A DNA stretch of 64,000 nt, from positions 5,145,001 through 5,209,000 of the forward strand of contig NZ_LT629689.1 of the NCBI RefSeq assembly GCF_900102035.1, in the 5' to 3' direction. Position 1 is the first letter of the stretch; every line of letters begins with the position of its first letter. Below, one piece after another: positions 26,965 to 37,885 of the stretch. The position numbers were made by a program, and so were the translations under genes. The notes beneath the pieces are model-generated. The model searched no databases, was not told the DNA's origin, and saw only the letters and a list, made by a program, of their open reading frames with translations. Source of the stretch: Pseudomonas extremaustralis (GTDB taxonomy: Bacteria; Pseudomonadota; Gammaproteobacteria; Pseudomonadales; Pseudomonadaceae).

Positions 26965-27161
26965 CGTGAAACAGGGCTAGACGCTCCGAAACTCAGGTGG
27001 TACATTCGGCCCCGCACTGGTTTCTCCACTGCCCCCTGCAAGCCGTCGCCGACGCATTCCTTTTCGATTAGTACGCGATCCTGTCGCCTTCTCTGCGGCG
27101 CGGCCTCATTAAGCCAAAAGCTTAATTTCCCCCCCTCCATAAATGATTACGTCATTCCTAT

Positions 27162-28421
<1,260 letters not shown>

Positions 28422-28445
28422 TACGACGTTTCAGGTCCGAAAGAA

Positions 28446-28473
28446 TGGCGCCCCCAGGGGCGCCATTTTTTTG
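28446..28473 (+). terminator. Rho-independent terminator of rho
   Basis: ATGGCGCCCC / GGGGCGCCAT, a 10-bp perfect stem with a 2-nt centre, followed by T7. Confidence 0.93.
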
Positions 28474-28577
28474 TGTGCGCTTTTTAAGGGCCTTCGACAG
28501 CCAAATGCACCGCGATAAGCTGCCAGCCGCCCTCAGAGCAGGTAGGATGTACGCCTATTTTACGGGTGGCATGGTTA

Positions 28578-30044
28578 ATGAAATTCAAGGATCTTCGGGA
28601 TTTCGTGCAGCAACTTGAGCAGCGCGGAGAGTTGAAACGTATCCAGGTGCCGGTGTCCCCGGTGCTGGAAATGACTGAGATTTGCGATCGTACCCTGCGC
28701 GCCAAGGGCCCGGCGCTGCTGTTCGAGAACCCGACCGGTTTTGATATCCCGGTGCTCGGCAACCTGTTCGGCACCCCCGATCGCGTGGCCTTTGGCATGG
28801 GCGCCGAGTCGGTCAGCGAATTGCGCGAGATCGGCAAGTTGCTGGCATTCCTCAAGGAGCCAGAGCCACCCAAGGGCTTGAAGGACGCCTGGTCGAAGCT
28901 GCCGATCTTCCGCAAGATCATTGCCATGGCGCCCAAGGTGGTCAAGGACGCGGTATGCCAGAAAGTGGTCATCGAAGGCGATGACGTCGACCTGGGCATG
29001 CTTCCGGTGCAGACCTGCTGGCCCGGCGATGTCGGCCCGCTGATTACTTGGGGCCTGACCGTCACCAAGGGCCCGAACAAGGAGCGCCAGAACCTCGGCA
29101 TCTACCGTCAGCAAGTGATCGGCCGCAACAAGGTGATCATGCGTTGGCTGAGCCACCGTGGCGGCGCCCTGGACTTCCGTGAGTGGTGCGAGAAGCATCC
29201 CGGCAAGCCATTCCCGGTCTCCGTGGCCCTGGGCGCCGATCCGGCCACCATCCTTGGCGCCGTGACCCCAGTGCCTGACAGCCTGTCCGAATATGCCTTC
29301 GCCGGTCTGTTGCGCGGCAATCGCACCGAACTGGTGAAGTGCCGTGGCAACGACCTGCAGGTGCCGGCCACCGCCGAAATTATCCTCGAAGGCGTGATTC
29401 ACCCCGGTGAAATGGCCGACGAAGGCCCATACGGCGACCACACCGGCTACTACAACGAAGTCGACAGCTTCCCGGTGTTCACCGTCGAACGCATCACCCA
29501 TCGGATCAAGCCGATCTATCACAGCACCTACACCGGCCGTCCGCCGGATGAGCCAGCGATTCTCGGCGTGGCGCTCAACGAAGTGTTCGTGCCGATCCTG
29601 CAGAAGCAATTCCCGGAAATCACCGACTTCTACCTGCCGCCCGAAGGCTGCTCGTACCGCATGGCCATCGTGACCATGAAGAAGTCGTACCCAGGCCATG
29701 CCAAGCGGGTCATGCTCGGCGTGTGGTCGTTTTTGCGACAGTTCATGTACACCAAGTTCGTTATTGTCACCGACGATGACATCAATGCCCGCGACTGGAA
29801 CGACGTGATCTGGGCCATCACCACGCGCATGGACCCCAAGCGCGATACGGTGATGATCGACAATACGCCGATCGACTACCTCGACTTCGCTTCGCCGGTG
29901 TCGGGCCTGGGTTCGAAGATGGGCCTGGATGCCACCCACAAATGGCCGGGTGAAACCACCCGCGAGTGGGGTCGGGTGATCGTCAAGGACGAAGCCGTGA
30001 CGGCACGTGTCGATGCGATGTGGAAAGAATTGGGAATAGATTGA
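28578..30044 (+). CDS. ubiD: UbiD prenylated-FMN decarboxylase
   Basis: A 488-residue enzyme that removes the carboxyl group of polyprenyl-4-hydroxybenzoate in ubiquinone synthesis, using the prenylated flavin made by UbiX (not in this window). Start [22 protein letters not shown]. Conserved regions are [40 protein letters not shown] (with the catalytic acidic residues) and [17 protein letters not shown]. The ATG at 28578 fits the family N-terminus better than that at 28566. The stop overlaps the next gene's start (TGATG). Confidence 0.96.
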   Translation: MKFKDLRDFVQQLEQRGELKRIQVPVSPVLEMTEICDRTLRAKGPALLFENPTGFDIPVLGNLFGTPDRVAFGMGAESVSELREIGKLLAFLKEPEPPKGLKDAWSKLPIFRKIIAMAPKVVKDAVCQKVVIEGDDVDLGMLPVQTCWPGDVGPLITWGLTVTKGPNKERQNLGIYRQQVIGRNKVIMRWLSHRGGALDFREWCEKHPGKPFPVSVALGADPATILGAVTPVPDSLSEYAFAGLLRGNRTELVKCRGNDLQVPATAEIILEGVIHPGEMADEGPYGDHTGYYNEVDSFPVFTVERITHRIKPIYHSTYTGRPPDEPAILGVALNEVFVPILQKQFPEITDFYLPPEGCSYRMAIVTMKKSYPGHAKRVMLGVWSFLRQFMYTKFVIVTDDDINARDWNDVIWAITTRMDPKRDTVMIDNTPIDYLDFASPVSGLGSKMGLDATHKWPGETTREWGRVIVKDEAVTARVDAMWKELGID

Positions 30045-31012
30045 TGCGTTTAACCCTGCAACCTTCCGGCGCCGTACTGGAGCTGGTCCCCGGCGAGCGA
30101 ATCCTCGAAGGCGCGCGGCGCCTGGGCTACGACTGCCCTCAGGCGTGCCGCAATGGCGTGTGTCATGTGTGTGCGGCTTTGCTGGTGGAAGGCCGGGTGC
30201 AGCAAGCCGGCGAAGTGCGCGATCACGGTGAGTTCTACACCTGTATCGCCGAACCGCTGGAAGATTGTGTGGTGTTGTGGGATGGCGTGCTGGCGCCGGG
30301 AGAGTTGCCGTTGCGCAAGTTGTCGTGCCAAGTGAGTGAATGCGTGGAAGTCGGTGGCGATGTCTGGCGTGTGCGCCTGCTCGCCCCGGCCGGCAAGGCA
30401 GTGCGTTACCACGCCGGGCAATACCTGATGATCGAGCGGGAGAACGGCGAGAAGTCGGCGTTTTCCCTGGCGTCGGCGCCCCATTGCGGGCGTGAATTGG
30501 AGCTGCATGTGCTGGTCCGCGAGGACAGCGCGCGCACCCTGCTGGAGCAATTGCAGCGCAACCGCATGGCGCGCATCGAGCTGCCGTTTGGTGACACCCA
30601 CCTGGCCGAGCTGCCGGACGGGCCGCTGGTGCTGATCGCCGCCGGCACCGGCATGGCGCAGATGCACAGCCTGATCGAGCATTGCCGTGCCTCCGGCTTC
30701 AAACACCCGGTGCACTTGTATTGGGGCGTGCGTCGTCCTGAGGATTTCTACGAGATCCAAGAGTGGGATCAATGGTTGAAACTGCCCAACCTGTTCTTGC
30801 ACAAAGTCGTCAGCGACCTGTGCGGTTGGGATGGGCGTTGCGGGTTACTGCATGAAGCCGTGTGCGAAGACATTGCCGATCTCAAGGGCGTGCACGTCTA
30901 CGCCAGCGGCTCGCCGGCGATGATCTACGGCACGCTGGATGCGCTGGTCGACGCCGGCATGGATGCGCACCAGATGCGTGCCGACGTGTTTGCCTATGCA
31001 CCGCGCCCTTAA
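30044..31012 (+). CDS. Ferredoxin-FAD/NAD reductase (glucoseen-reductase-like)
   Basis: A 322-residue three-domain electron-transfer protein. The N-terminal plant-type 2Fe-2S ferredoxin domain (about 1-90) has CPQACRNGVCHVC and the fourth cysteine in FYTCIAEP. The FAD domain (about 95-195) has YHAGQYLMIE and SAFSLASAP. The NAD domain has LVLIAAGTGMAQMHSLIEHC and a C-terminal YASGSPAMIYGTLD. Homologues are labelled CDP-6-deoxy-delta-3,4-glucoseen reductase, but no such pathway is nearby. It starts inside the ubiD stop codon, so translation is coupled; the physiological electron acceptor is unknown. Confidence 0.88.
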   Translation: MRLTLQPSGAVLELVPGERILEGARRLGYDCPQACRNGVCHVCAALLVEGRVQQAGEVRDHGEFYTCIAEPLEDCVVLWDGVLAPGELPLRKLSCQVSECVEVGGDVWRVRLLAPAGKAVRYHAGQYLMIERENGEKSAFSLASAPHCGRELELHVLVREDSARTLLEQLQRNRMARIELPFGDTHLAELPDGPLVLIAAGTGMAQMHSLIEHCRASGFKHPVHLYWGVRRPEDFYEIQEWDQWLKLPNLFLHKVVSDLCGWDGRCGLLHEAVCEDIADLKGVHVYASGSPAMIYGTLDALVDAGMDAHQMRADVFAYAPRP

Positions 31013-31491
31013 AAACGCACGCCGGTCGTCACCATTGCCGCATTGAACCCCAGCAGCACCAGTTCCGCCGCGACCGGCCCGTAATGGGTGCCCACTGACG
31101 GAATGATCACCGGCGCCACGCCGAAACGGTTCAAGGGGATCTTGTCGCGGTACTTGCCGCGATACCCCTGGATCGCCCCGCCTGTCAGTTTCAAATACAC
31201 CGGATAGTCGCGCATGTCATAGCGTTTGCCTGCATAGACGTAGTAGGCGCGCTGGCTGAACGAGTTGCGAAACGTCGCCCCGCCATACACCAGGCCTGAC
31301 GCCTCATTGCGCTCCAGGCCGAGTAAATCCTGATGATTGTTGTGCTCGGGGTCTGGTGAGAAGTGCCGGGTGTAGACGCTGGTCTGCGCATACCAGAAGC
31401 CTTTGTCATCGTCGGCAGGCAGCGCTTCGGCCGCCAGAGCAGTGGTGGCCTGTACCAGTAGCAGCAGGCCAGTCAGTCGAATTTTTTTCAT
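31009..31491 (-). CDS. Putative outer-membrane beta-barrel protein
   Basis: A 160-residue exported protein, signal peptide MKKIRLTGLLLLVQATTALA. The mature part alternates aromatic and polar residues (GFWYAQTSVYTRHFSP, RAYYVYAGKRYDM, PVYLKLTGGAIQGYRGKY) and ends in the C-terminal phenylalanine TGVRF. Both features are those of a small outer-membrane beta-barrel, and its size recalls PagP. The HFSPDPEHNNHQDLLGLE segment also resembles PagP-type enzymes. I recall homologues being labelled sn-glycerol-3-phosphate transporter; nothing here supports that. Its 3' end overlaps the convergent reductase gene by 4 bp. Confidence 0.7.
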   Translation of the reverse strand: MKKIRLTGLLLLVQATTALAAEALPADDDKGFWYAQTSVYTRHFSPDPEHNNHQDLLGLERNEASGLVYGGATFRNSFSQRAYYVYAGKRYDMRDYPVYLKLTGGAIQGYRGKYRDKIPLNRFGVAPVIIPSVGTHYGPVAAELVLLGFNAAMVTTGVRF

Positions 31492-31736
31492 GGAGGTGAC
31501 CTCGATTAGTCGGTTTGAGGGGCGGCTAGGTGGGTCGTGATAGGGGAACTATTTTGAAGAGTTGGTGTGCACCCAGTCTGAACCGGGGCTGAAAGTAACG
31601 GGATTGCTGTCTCGGATCCTGACGATCGGGTGTACCGTTCAGGGGAGCTTTTTCGCCGTACGGTAACAGCCGCGCGTTTTATTACGGTAAAGTTGCTTAC
31701 AACTGGTAACACAAAGGGGGCACTCCGCTTTTCGCC

Positions 31737-32387
31737 ATGACCGCCATTGAATCCGATCTTTTGCAGTTGGCTTACCCTCCGCGGCTCGATCTGGGGCCGC
31801 AACTCACTCACGAACAGTTGATGAGCTCGATGCAGGCCACCATGGCGCGGCATAAGGGTGGGCCAGTGTGGCTATTTGCATATGGTTCGTTGATCTGGCG
31901 CCCTGAATGTTCGTCGACCGAGCGGGTGCGGGCCCGGGTTCATGGTTATCACCGTGGCTTGTACCTGTGGTCCCATGAACACCGAGGCACGCCGGAATTG
32001 CCGGGGCTGGTCTTTGGCTTGGATCGCGGCGGATCCTGCAGCGGGTTTGCCTACCGCTTGCCGGAAGATCAACTGGAGGCCTCGCTTTATGCCCTGTGGC
32101 AGCGCGAGATGCCTTACCCCTCCTACCGGCCGCACTGGCTCAGCTGTCGTCTTGAAGATGGCAGCCAGGTGCAGGCTTTAGGGTTTGTCCTGGAGCGGCA
32201 CTTGCCCAGCTACGCGGGCAACTTGCCTGACATCGTGCTTAACCATGTACTGCAAAGTGCGTGCGGGCGTTATGGCACCACGCGTGATTATGTCGAGCAG
32301 ACCGTCAAGGCCCTGCGCAGCCACGCCATGCCAGATAAAAACCTGGAGGCGCGGCTCAAGCGTTGTGCCAAGGATTGCTCAGCATGA
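31737..32387 (+). CDS. ChaC-like gamma-glutamylcyclotransferase
   Basis: A 216-residue cytoplasmic enzyme. The fold signature is WLFAYGSLIWRPE near residue 42, with VHGYHRGLYLWSHEHRG, GSCSGFAYRLPE and the catalytic acid region ALWQREMPYPSYRPHW. ChaC enzymes split glutathione into 5-oxoproline and Cys-Gly. The N-terminal 35 residues precede the core and the start is the first ATG; a shorter start at the internal MSSM is possible. A 245-bp upstream gap holds nothing I recognise. Confidence 0.88.
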   Translation: MTAIESDLLQLAYPPRLDLGPQLTHEQLMSSMQATMARHKGGPVWLFAYGSLIWRPECSSTERVRARVHGYHRGLYLWSHEHRGTPELPGLVFGLDRGGSCSGFAYRLPEDQLEASLYALWQREMPYPSYRPHWLSCRLEDGSQVQALGFVLERHLPSYAGNLPDIVLNHVLQSACGRYGTTRDYVEQTVKALRSHAMPDKNLEARLKRCAKDCSA

Positions 32388-32392
32388 TGGCG

Positions 32393-33370
32393 TTAGCGGG
32401 TCTGGACGACGACTTTGCCAACCGCCTTGCGCTGGCCCAGGTCATTAATCGCCTGGGCGGCCTGATCGAGTGGGTATACCTGCGACACTAACGGCTTGAG
32501 CTTGCCCTCGGCGTACCACGTGAACAGTTGTTGGAAATTCGCCCCATTATCCTGCGGCTGGCGCTGGGCAAACGAGCCCCAGAACACCCCGACCACCGCC
32601 GCGCCCTTGAGCAGCGCCAGGTTCACCGGCAGCTCGGGAATGCGTCCGCTGGCAAAGCCCACCACCAGCAGGCGGCCGTTCCAGGCGATGGCGCGGATGG
32701 CCTGGTCGAACAGGTCGCCGCCCACCGGGTCGTAGATCACGTCGGCGCCGTTGCCGTCGGTCAGGCGTTTGATCTCGTCCTTCAGGCTGGTTTCGCTGTA
32801 GTTGATCAACTCATCGGCACCGGCCGCCTTGGCCACCGCCAGTTTCTCGGTACTGCTGGCGGCGGCGATCACCCGCGCGCCCATGGCCTTGCCGATTTCC
32901 ACGGCAGCCAGGCCCACCCCCCCGGAAGCGCCGAGCACCAGCAGGGTTTCACCGGGTTGCAGGTTGGCCCGTTGTTTCAGCGCATGCATGGACGTGCCGT
33001 AGGTCATGCTGAACGCGGCGGCGGTGTTGAAGTCCATGCTCGGCGGGATCGGCAGCACGTTATAGCCCGGCACGGCGACCTGTTCGGCAAAGCTGCCCCA
33101 GCCGGTGAGCGCCATGACCCGGTCGCCGACTTTCAAGTGACTGACCTTTTCCCCTACTTCGCTGACCACGCCCGCCGCTTCGCCGCCCGGCGAGAACGGG
33201 AAGGGCGGCTTGAACTGGTATTTGCCCTCGATGATCAGCGTGTCCGGGAAGTTCACCCCGGCGGCATGCACGTCCAGCAGGATTTCGTTTTTCTTGATCG
33301 CCGGGCTGGCGATTTCTTCCAGCACCAGGGTTTCGGCAGGGCCGAAGGCTTTGCACAGCACAGCTTTCAT
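32393..33370 (-). CDS. Quinone oxidoreductase (zinc-free MDR family)
   Basis: A 325-residue NADPH-dependent oxidoreductase, MKAVLCKAFGPAETLVLEE. It has the MDR fold with GVNFPDTLIIEGKYQFKPPFPFSPGGEAAGVV, nucleotide site VLGASGGVGLAAVEIGKAMGARV near residue 145 and ADVIYDPVGGDLF. The structural-zinc cysteines of alcohol dehydrogenases are absent, as in quinone oxidoreductases (QOR) and related enoyl reductases. The gene converges on the ChaC-like gene with 5 bp between them. The exact substrate is unknown. Confidence 0.9.
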   Translation of the reverse strand: MKAVLCKAFGPAETLVLEEIASPAIKKNEILLDVHAAGVNFPDTLIIEGKYQFKPPFPFSPGGEAAGVVSEVGEKVSHLKVGDRVMALTGWGSFAEQVAVPGYNVLPIPPSMDFNTAAAFSMTYGTSMHALKQRANLQPGETLLVLGASGGVGLAAVEIGKAMGARVIAAASSTEKLAVAKAAGADELINYSETSLKDEIKRLTDGNGADVIYDPVGGDLFDQAIRAIAWNGRLLVVGFASGRIPELPVNLALLKGAAVVGVFWGSFAQRQPQDNGANFQQLFTWYAEGKLKPLVSQVYPLDQAAQAINDLGQRKAVGKVVVQTR

Positions 33371-33520
33371 CGGACTATTCCTTTGGGCGTCGTGGCCGAT
33401 AAGTGTAGGAGGGTATGTCCGAGGGTCAATGAGCATGTCCCGGCCTGATAAGTCGCCATAAGCTTGTGCTCTGCGTTGCTAGCGTTATGCTACCGGGCAA
33501 CCGAATGTGAGGAATGAACT

Positions 33521-33937
33521 GTGAAAGCGTGGATTCTGTTGATGCTGGCCCTGACCTTGCCGATGGCGGCCCAGGCCCAAGAGGCGAAAGAAGCGAAAGA
33601 AGGCGAGGCGCCGAAGGTCAGCTATATCAGCCTGAGCCCGCCGTTCGTGGGCAACTATGGCCTGGATGGCACGGCGAAACTCAAGGTATACAAGGCCGAC
33701 ATCGCCCTGCGCGTGACCGGCACCGAAGCGGCCGCAGCAGTCAAAGCCAATGACGCGCTGATTCGTAACCAGTTGGTGGCGTTGTTCAACCAGCAGACCA
33801 GCGAGACCATGAGCACCGTCGAAGGCAAGGAAAAGCTGCGCCAGGAAGCCCTGAAGCAAACCCAGCAAGTGATGAGCGACGAGACGGGCAAGCCGATGGT
33901 GGAAGATCTGTTGTTCAACAACCTGATTGTCCAGTAG
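33521..33937 (+). CDS. Stand-alone FliL-domain protein
   Basis: A 138-residue exported protein with a GTG start (GAGGA 8 nt upstream). Signal peptide MKAWILLMLALTLPMAAQAQ, then a Lys/Glu-rich linker and a FliL-like domain: VSYISLSPPFVGNYGLDG, KLKVYKADIALRV, DALIRNQLVALFNQQ and a C-terminal helix. FliL normally helps the flagellar stator, but this gene is far from flagellar genes and its N-terminus is a cleavable signal rather than a membrane anchor. The stop codon TAG (33935-33937) lies inside the first bases of a REPIN. Confidence 0.8.
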   Translation: MKAWILLMLALTLPMAAQAQEAKEAKEGEAPKVSYISLSPPFVGNYGLDGTAKLKVYKADIALRVTGTEAAAAVKANDALIRNQLVALFNQQTSETMSTVEGKEKLRQEALKQTQQVMSDETGKPMVEDLLFNNLIVQ

Positions 33938-34031
33938 GAGCAAGCTTGCTCGCGAAAATCGTCAACGATAACGCGTACTTTCTGATTTGACGCGGTGTCC
34001 TTGAGTGCTTCGCAAGCAAGCTCGTTCCTAC
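33934..34031. repeat. REPIN (GTAGGAGC type)
   Basis: Inverted REP units GTAGGAGCAAGCTTGCTCGCG at the left and CGCAAGCAAGCTCGTTCCTAC at the right. The inner part (GTCAACGATAACGCG ... ACGCGGTGTCCTTGAG) is the reverse orientation of the inner part of the copies at 46099 and 55874. Confidence 0.9.
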
Positions 34032-34049
34032 CGTCGGCGGCACGCGGTT

Positions 34050-35168
34050 TCAGGAAGCCAGGCTCTTCCTGAACCGCGCCAGCGCCACCGCAAAGAACAG
34101 CAAACCAATCCCCGCCAGCGCCAGCATGTCCGGCCACACCACGCTGACTCCCGCATCCCGGAACAGAATCGCCGCGCTCAGGCTTACAAAGTGTGTCGAC
34201 GGCGAGACCTGCATCACCCACTGCAACCATTCGGGCATGCTGTCCAACGGCGTACTGCCGCCTGAAAGCAGCAGCATCGGGATGATCACCGGGATCGCCA
34301 GCAAGCCGAACTGCGGCGTCGAGCGCGCGAGGGTGGCGAGGAAGATGCCCAGCGCGGTGCTGGCAAACAGGTACAGCGCCGTCACAAACAGGAACAAGAC
34401 CAGCGACCCGGCCAACGGCACGCCGAGCATCCACTTGACCACCACCTCCAGCGACAGCCAGGTACACAGCACCACCACCAGCATGTTGCTCCAGATTTTC
34501 GCCAGCATGATTTCCAGCGCGGTCAGCGGCAGTACCAGCAGGTGGTCGAGGGTGCCGTGTTCGCGCTCGCGCAGCAACGCGGTGCCGGTGAGTACGATGG
34601 CGAGGATGGTGATGTTGTTGACGATCTGGATCACCGCCAGGAACCAGCCGCCCTCCAGGTTACTGTTGAACAGCGCCCTGGACGTGAGCAGGGCGGGCGC
34701 CTGACTGGCGGCATTGGCTTGCCCGCTGTAGGTCAGCAGTTCCTGCTGGAAAATCCGCCCGATGTAGCCCGCGCCCATGAACGCCTGGCTCATTGCCGTG
34801 GCATCGACATTCACCTGCACGCCCGGCTGACGCCCTGCCAGCAGGTCGGCCTGGAAGTTCGCCGGCACGTTGATCACGAACGTGTACTCGCCGCTGTCCA
34901 TGACCTTGTCCAACTGATCGTAGGCCAACGGCACTGGCGTCTGAAACTCGGGGGGCAGCAGCGCTTCGGCCATCTGCCGCGAGAGCGCGCTGTGATCTTC
35001 ATCGACAAACGCCACGCTGGCATTGTGCACGCCGATCACCGAACCGGCGGCAGGCATATAGATCGCCACGGTGAAGGCGTAGAACAGGAACAGCAGCAAC
35101 ACGCTGTCGTGGCGCAGGCTGGTGAGTTCCTTGAGGCCCAGGCGCAGGATATGAGCGAACTTGTGCAT
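34050..35168 (-). CDS. ABC-2 type permease (YhhJ-like)
   Basis: A 372-residue membrane protein, MHKFAHILRLGLKELTSLRHDSVLLL. One N-terminal membrane helix is followed by a large periplasmic loop (about 40-175) and five further helices with LLREREHGTLDHLLVLPLTALEIMLAKI, the ABC-2 permease signature. Length and position match E. coli YhhJ, encoded after rbbA. The start codon overlaps the stop of the upstream rbbA gene at base 35168. Confidence 0.9.
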   Translation of the reverse strand: MHKFAHILRLGLKELTSLRHDSVLLLFLFYAFTVAIYMPAAGSVIGVHNASVAFVDEDHSALSRQMAEALLPPEFQTPVPLAYDQLDKVMDSGEYTFVINVPANFQADLLAGRQPGVQVNVDATAMSQAFMGAGYIGRIFQQELLTYSGQANAASQAPALLTSRALFNSNLEGGWFLAVIQIVNNITILAIVLTGTALLREREHGTLDHLLVLPLTALEIMLAKIWSNMLVVVLCTWLSLEVVVKWMLGVPLAGSLVLFLFVTALYLFASTALGIFLATLARSTPQFGLLAIPVIIPMLLLSGGSTPLDSMPEWLQWVMQVSPSTHFVSLSAAILFRDAGVSVVWPDMLALAGIGLLFFAVALARFRKSLAS

Positions 35169-37885
35169 CAGACCTCCTGTTTCTTGAGCATGATCAGACT
35201 GAGCCCGGTGAACCCGACGAAAAATCCGAACAGCGCCAGGCATTGCGGCCACAGCTGGCGCAGGTCCAGGGCCTTGGTGAAGGTGCCCACGGCAATATCC
35301 AGGAAGTGCCCGGCGGGAAACAGCGTGCCCATTACTGCAGCAGCGCCTTCCAGGGACGAGCGCGGCACGATCAGCCCGGAGAACTGGATGGTCGGCAGGC
35401 TGGTGATGATCATGGTGCCGAGGATCGCCGCGATCTGGGTGCGGGTGAACGCGGAAATCAGCAGGCCCATGCTGGTGGTCGCCAGCACGTACAACAGGCC
35501 GCCGAACGCCAGGGTCAGGGCGCTGCCCTTGAACGGGACGCCGAACAGCCAGCGGTTCATGGCCACCAGTACGGCCAGGTTGATCAGGCTCACTGCCAGG
35601 TACGGCGCCTGTTTGCCCAGCAGGAACTCCAGGCGGGTCAGGGGGGTGGCGTAGAAGTTGGTGATCGACCCCAGCTCTTTTTCGCGCACGATGCCCAAGG
35701 CGGTGAGCATCGCCGGGATAAAGGCGAGGATCAGCGCCATCACGCCCGGGCCGATGGCATTTACGCTGACCACATCCTGGTTATAGCGAAAGCGTGTTTC
35801 CAGCTTGGCCGCAGCCTGGTTGTTCGCGGGCGCGCTGCTCAGCTCGGCCAGTTGCTCAAGGTTGGCCTGGTGTACGGCTTCCACATAGTTGCGGCTGGTT
35901 TCTGCGCGAAACGGCATGCCGCCGTCGAGCCAAGCGGCCACCGTGGGTTGACGGCCGGCATACAGGTCGCGGCCGAAACCGGGCGGGATTTCCAGGGCCA
36001 GTTTGATTTCCGAGCGTTGCAGGCGCCGGTGCAGTTCGCTGGCATCCTGGATCGGGGCTTGTTCGGCGAAGTAACGCGAACTGCGAAAGGCTTCCAGGTA
36101 GGCGCGGCTTTGTGGGGTCTGGTCCTGGTCGTAGACGGCGAAGGCGAGGTTTTCCACGTCCAGGGAAATGCCGTAGCCGAAGATCACCATCATGAACATC
36201 GCCCCGAGCAGGGCAAAGGCCATGCGCACCTTGTCGCGCAGCAATTCCTTGCCTTCACGGCTGGCCACGGCCATCAGGCGCGGCAGACTGAACCCGCGCC
36301 TGCTCGCGGGCGGTGCGGCGGTTTCGCTGACGGTTTGGGCCGGCGCGCTGGGTTCGGGTTCGCCCTGGGCCTGTTCCAGGCAGGTGACGAACGCGGCTTC
36401 CAGGGTGTCGCCGTGGAACTGCTGTTGCAGCGCGTCGGGTGTATCGCAGGCCAGTACCTTGCCGGCGTGCATCAGGGAAATGCGGTCGCAGCGCTGGGCT
36501 TCGTTCATGAAGTGGGTGGACAGGAAGATCGTCACCCCTTGTTCGCGGGACAACTCGATCAGCAGCCGCCAGAAATCATCCCGCGCCGCCGGGTCGACGC
36601 CCGAGGTTGGCTCATCGAGGATCAACACTTCCGGGCGATGCAGCACCGCCACGGCCAAGGACAGGCGCTGGCGCAGGCCAAGGGGCAGTTCGCCGGACGG
36701 CTGCTCGGCCACATGGTCGAGGTCGAAGCGTTGGATCAGCTCATCGATGCGCTTAGCGCTGTCGTCCTTGGGCAAGTCGAACAGTTGCGCGTGCAGCACC
36801 AGGTTCTGGCGCACGCTGAGTTCGCCATACAGCGAGAAGCTTTGCGACATGAAGCCCACCCGCTTGCGGGTGGCGAGGTCCTTGGCGTCCACCGGGTTGC
36901 CCAGCAGCGTGGCGCTGCCTTCGGTGGCGGGCATCAGTCCGGTGAGGACTTTCATGGTGGTGGTCTTGCCGCAGCCGTTGGAGCCGAGGAAGCCGAAAAT
37001 CTCGCCGCGACCGATGGCAAAGCTGACCTTGTTCACCGCGGTGAAATCGCCGAAGCGCAGGGTCAGGTCGTGGGCTTCGATGGCGATATCGTTGTTGGCG
37101 TTTGTCCTGGGTGGAATCACCAGCGGCTGGTTGTCATGGCCGCTGTCGCCCTGGAAGTGGGTGAACGCTTCATCCAGTTTGCCGCTGGGGGTGGCGGCGG
37201 CCAGTTCGTGGCTGAGGCCATCGGCGATCAGCTTGCCACGGTCGAGCATCAGGCAATGTTCGAATTGCTCGGCTTCTTCCATGTAGGCCGTGGCCACCAG
37301 CAGCGTCAGTTGCGGGCGCTCGCTGCGCACGGTTTCGACCAGTTCCCAGAAGCGCCGGCGCGACAGCGGGTCGACGCCGGTGGTGGGTTCGTCGAGGATC
37401 AGCAGGTCCGGTTCGTGGATCAGCGCGCAGCACAGGCCGAGCTTCTGTTTCATCCCGCCAGAGAGTTTGCCGGCCGGGCGGTCGGCGAAGCGTTCGAGGT
37501 CGGTGGCCAGCAGCAGGTTGTGCATGCGCTGGTCGCAATCGGCTTTGGACAGGCCGAACAGCGTCGCGAAGAAGCGGATGTTTTCGCTGATGGACAGCTC
37601 GGGGTACAGGTTGCCGCCTAGGCCTTGGGGCATGAAGGCGATGCGCGGGTACAGGCTGTTGCGGTGGTGGCGGTCGGCGATGGAGCCGCCGAGCACCTCC
37701 AGCTGGCCGTCCTGCAGTTTTTTGACCCCGGCGATCAGTCCCAGCAGGCTCGACTTGCCGGCGCCATCCGGGCCGATCAGCCCGCAGCGCGTGCCGGCGG
37801 GCAGGCTGAAGGCGATGTCGATCAGTGCCTGTTGCTTGCCGTAGCGGTGCTGGATGCCCGTGGCGTGCAGCGCCAGGCCGCTCAT
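35168..37885 (-). CDS. rbbA: RbbA-like fused ABC ATPase-ATPase-permease
   Basis: A 905-residue fusion (E. coli RbbA 911 aa). ABC domain 1 (about 5-235) has Walker A GPDGAGKSS, signature LSGGMKQKL and Walker B LLILDEPTTGVDPLS. Domain 2 (about 270-500) has GSNGCGKTT, a degenerate signature LPLGLRQRL and LILDEPTSGVDPAA. The last third is an ABC-2 permease with a periplasmic loop and VREKELGSITNFYATPLTRLEFLLGK. E. coli RbbA binds ribosomes, but the adjoining HlyD and permease genes point to an exporter. It overlaps yhiI-like and yhhJ-like genes by 4 and 1 bp. Confidence 0.93.
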   Translation of the reverse strand: MSGLALHATGIQHRYGKQQALIDIAFSLPAGTRCGLIGPDGAGKSSLLGLIAGVKKLQDGQLEVLGGSIADRHHRNSLYPRIAFMPQGLGGNLYPELSISENIRFFATLFGLSKADCDQRMHNLLLATDLERFADRPAGKLSGGMKQKLGLCCALIHEPDLLILDEPTTGVDPLSRRRFWELVETVRSERPQLTLLVATAYMEEAEQFEHCLMLDRGKLIADGLSHELAAATPSGKLDEAFTHFQGDSGHDNQPLVIPPRTNANNDIAIEAHDLTLRFGDFTAVNKVSFAIGRGEIFGFLGSNGCGKTTTMKVLTGLMPATEGSATLLGNPVDAKDLATRKRVGFMSQSFSLYGELSVRQNLVLHAQLFDLPKDDSAKRIDELIQRFDLDHVAEQPSGELPLGLRQRLSLAVAVLHRPEVLILDEPTSGVDPAARDDFWRLLIELSREQGVTIFLSTHFMNEAQRCDRISLMHAGKVLACDTPDALQQQFHGDTLEAAFVTCLEQAQGEPEPSAPAQTVSETAAPPASRRGFSLPRLMAVASREGKELLRDKVRMAFALLGAMFMMVIFGYGISLDVENLAFAVYDQDQTPQSRAYLEAFRSSRYFAEQAPIQDASELHRRLQRSEIKLALEIPPGFGRDLYAGRQPTVAAWLDGGMPFRAETSRNYVEAVHQANLEQLAELSSAPANNQAAAKLETRFRYNQDVVSVNAIGPGVMALILAFIPAMLTALGIVREKELGSITNFYATPLTRLEFLLGKQAPYLAVSLINLAVLVAMNRWLFGVPFKGSALTLAFGGLLYVLATTSMGLLISAFTRTQIAAILGTMIITSLPTIQFSGLIVPRSSLEGAAAVMGTLFPAGHFLDIAVGTFTKALDLRQLWPQCLALFGFFVGFTGLSLIMLKKQEV

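Noticed and set aside
35243..37621. 792-codon plus-strand ORF opposite rbbA
   Set aside because: Shadow of the RbbA gene with low-complexity composition and no recognisable domain.
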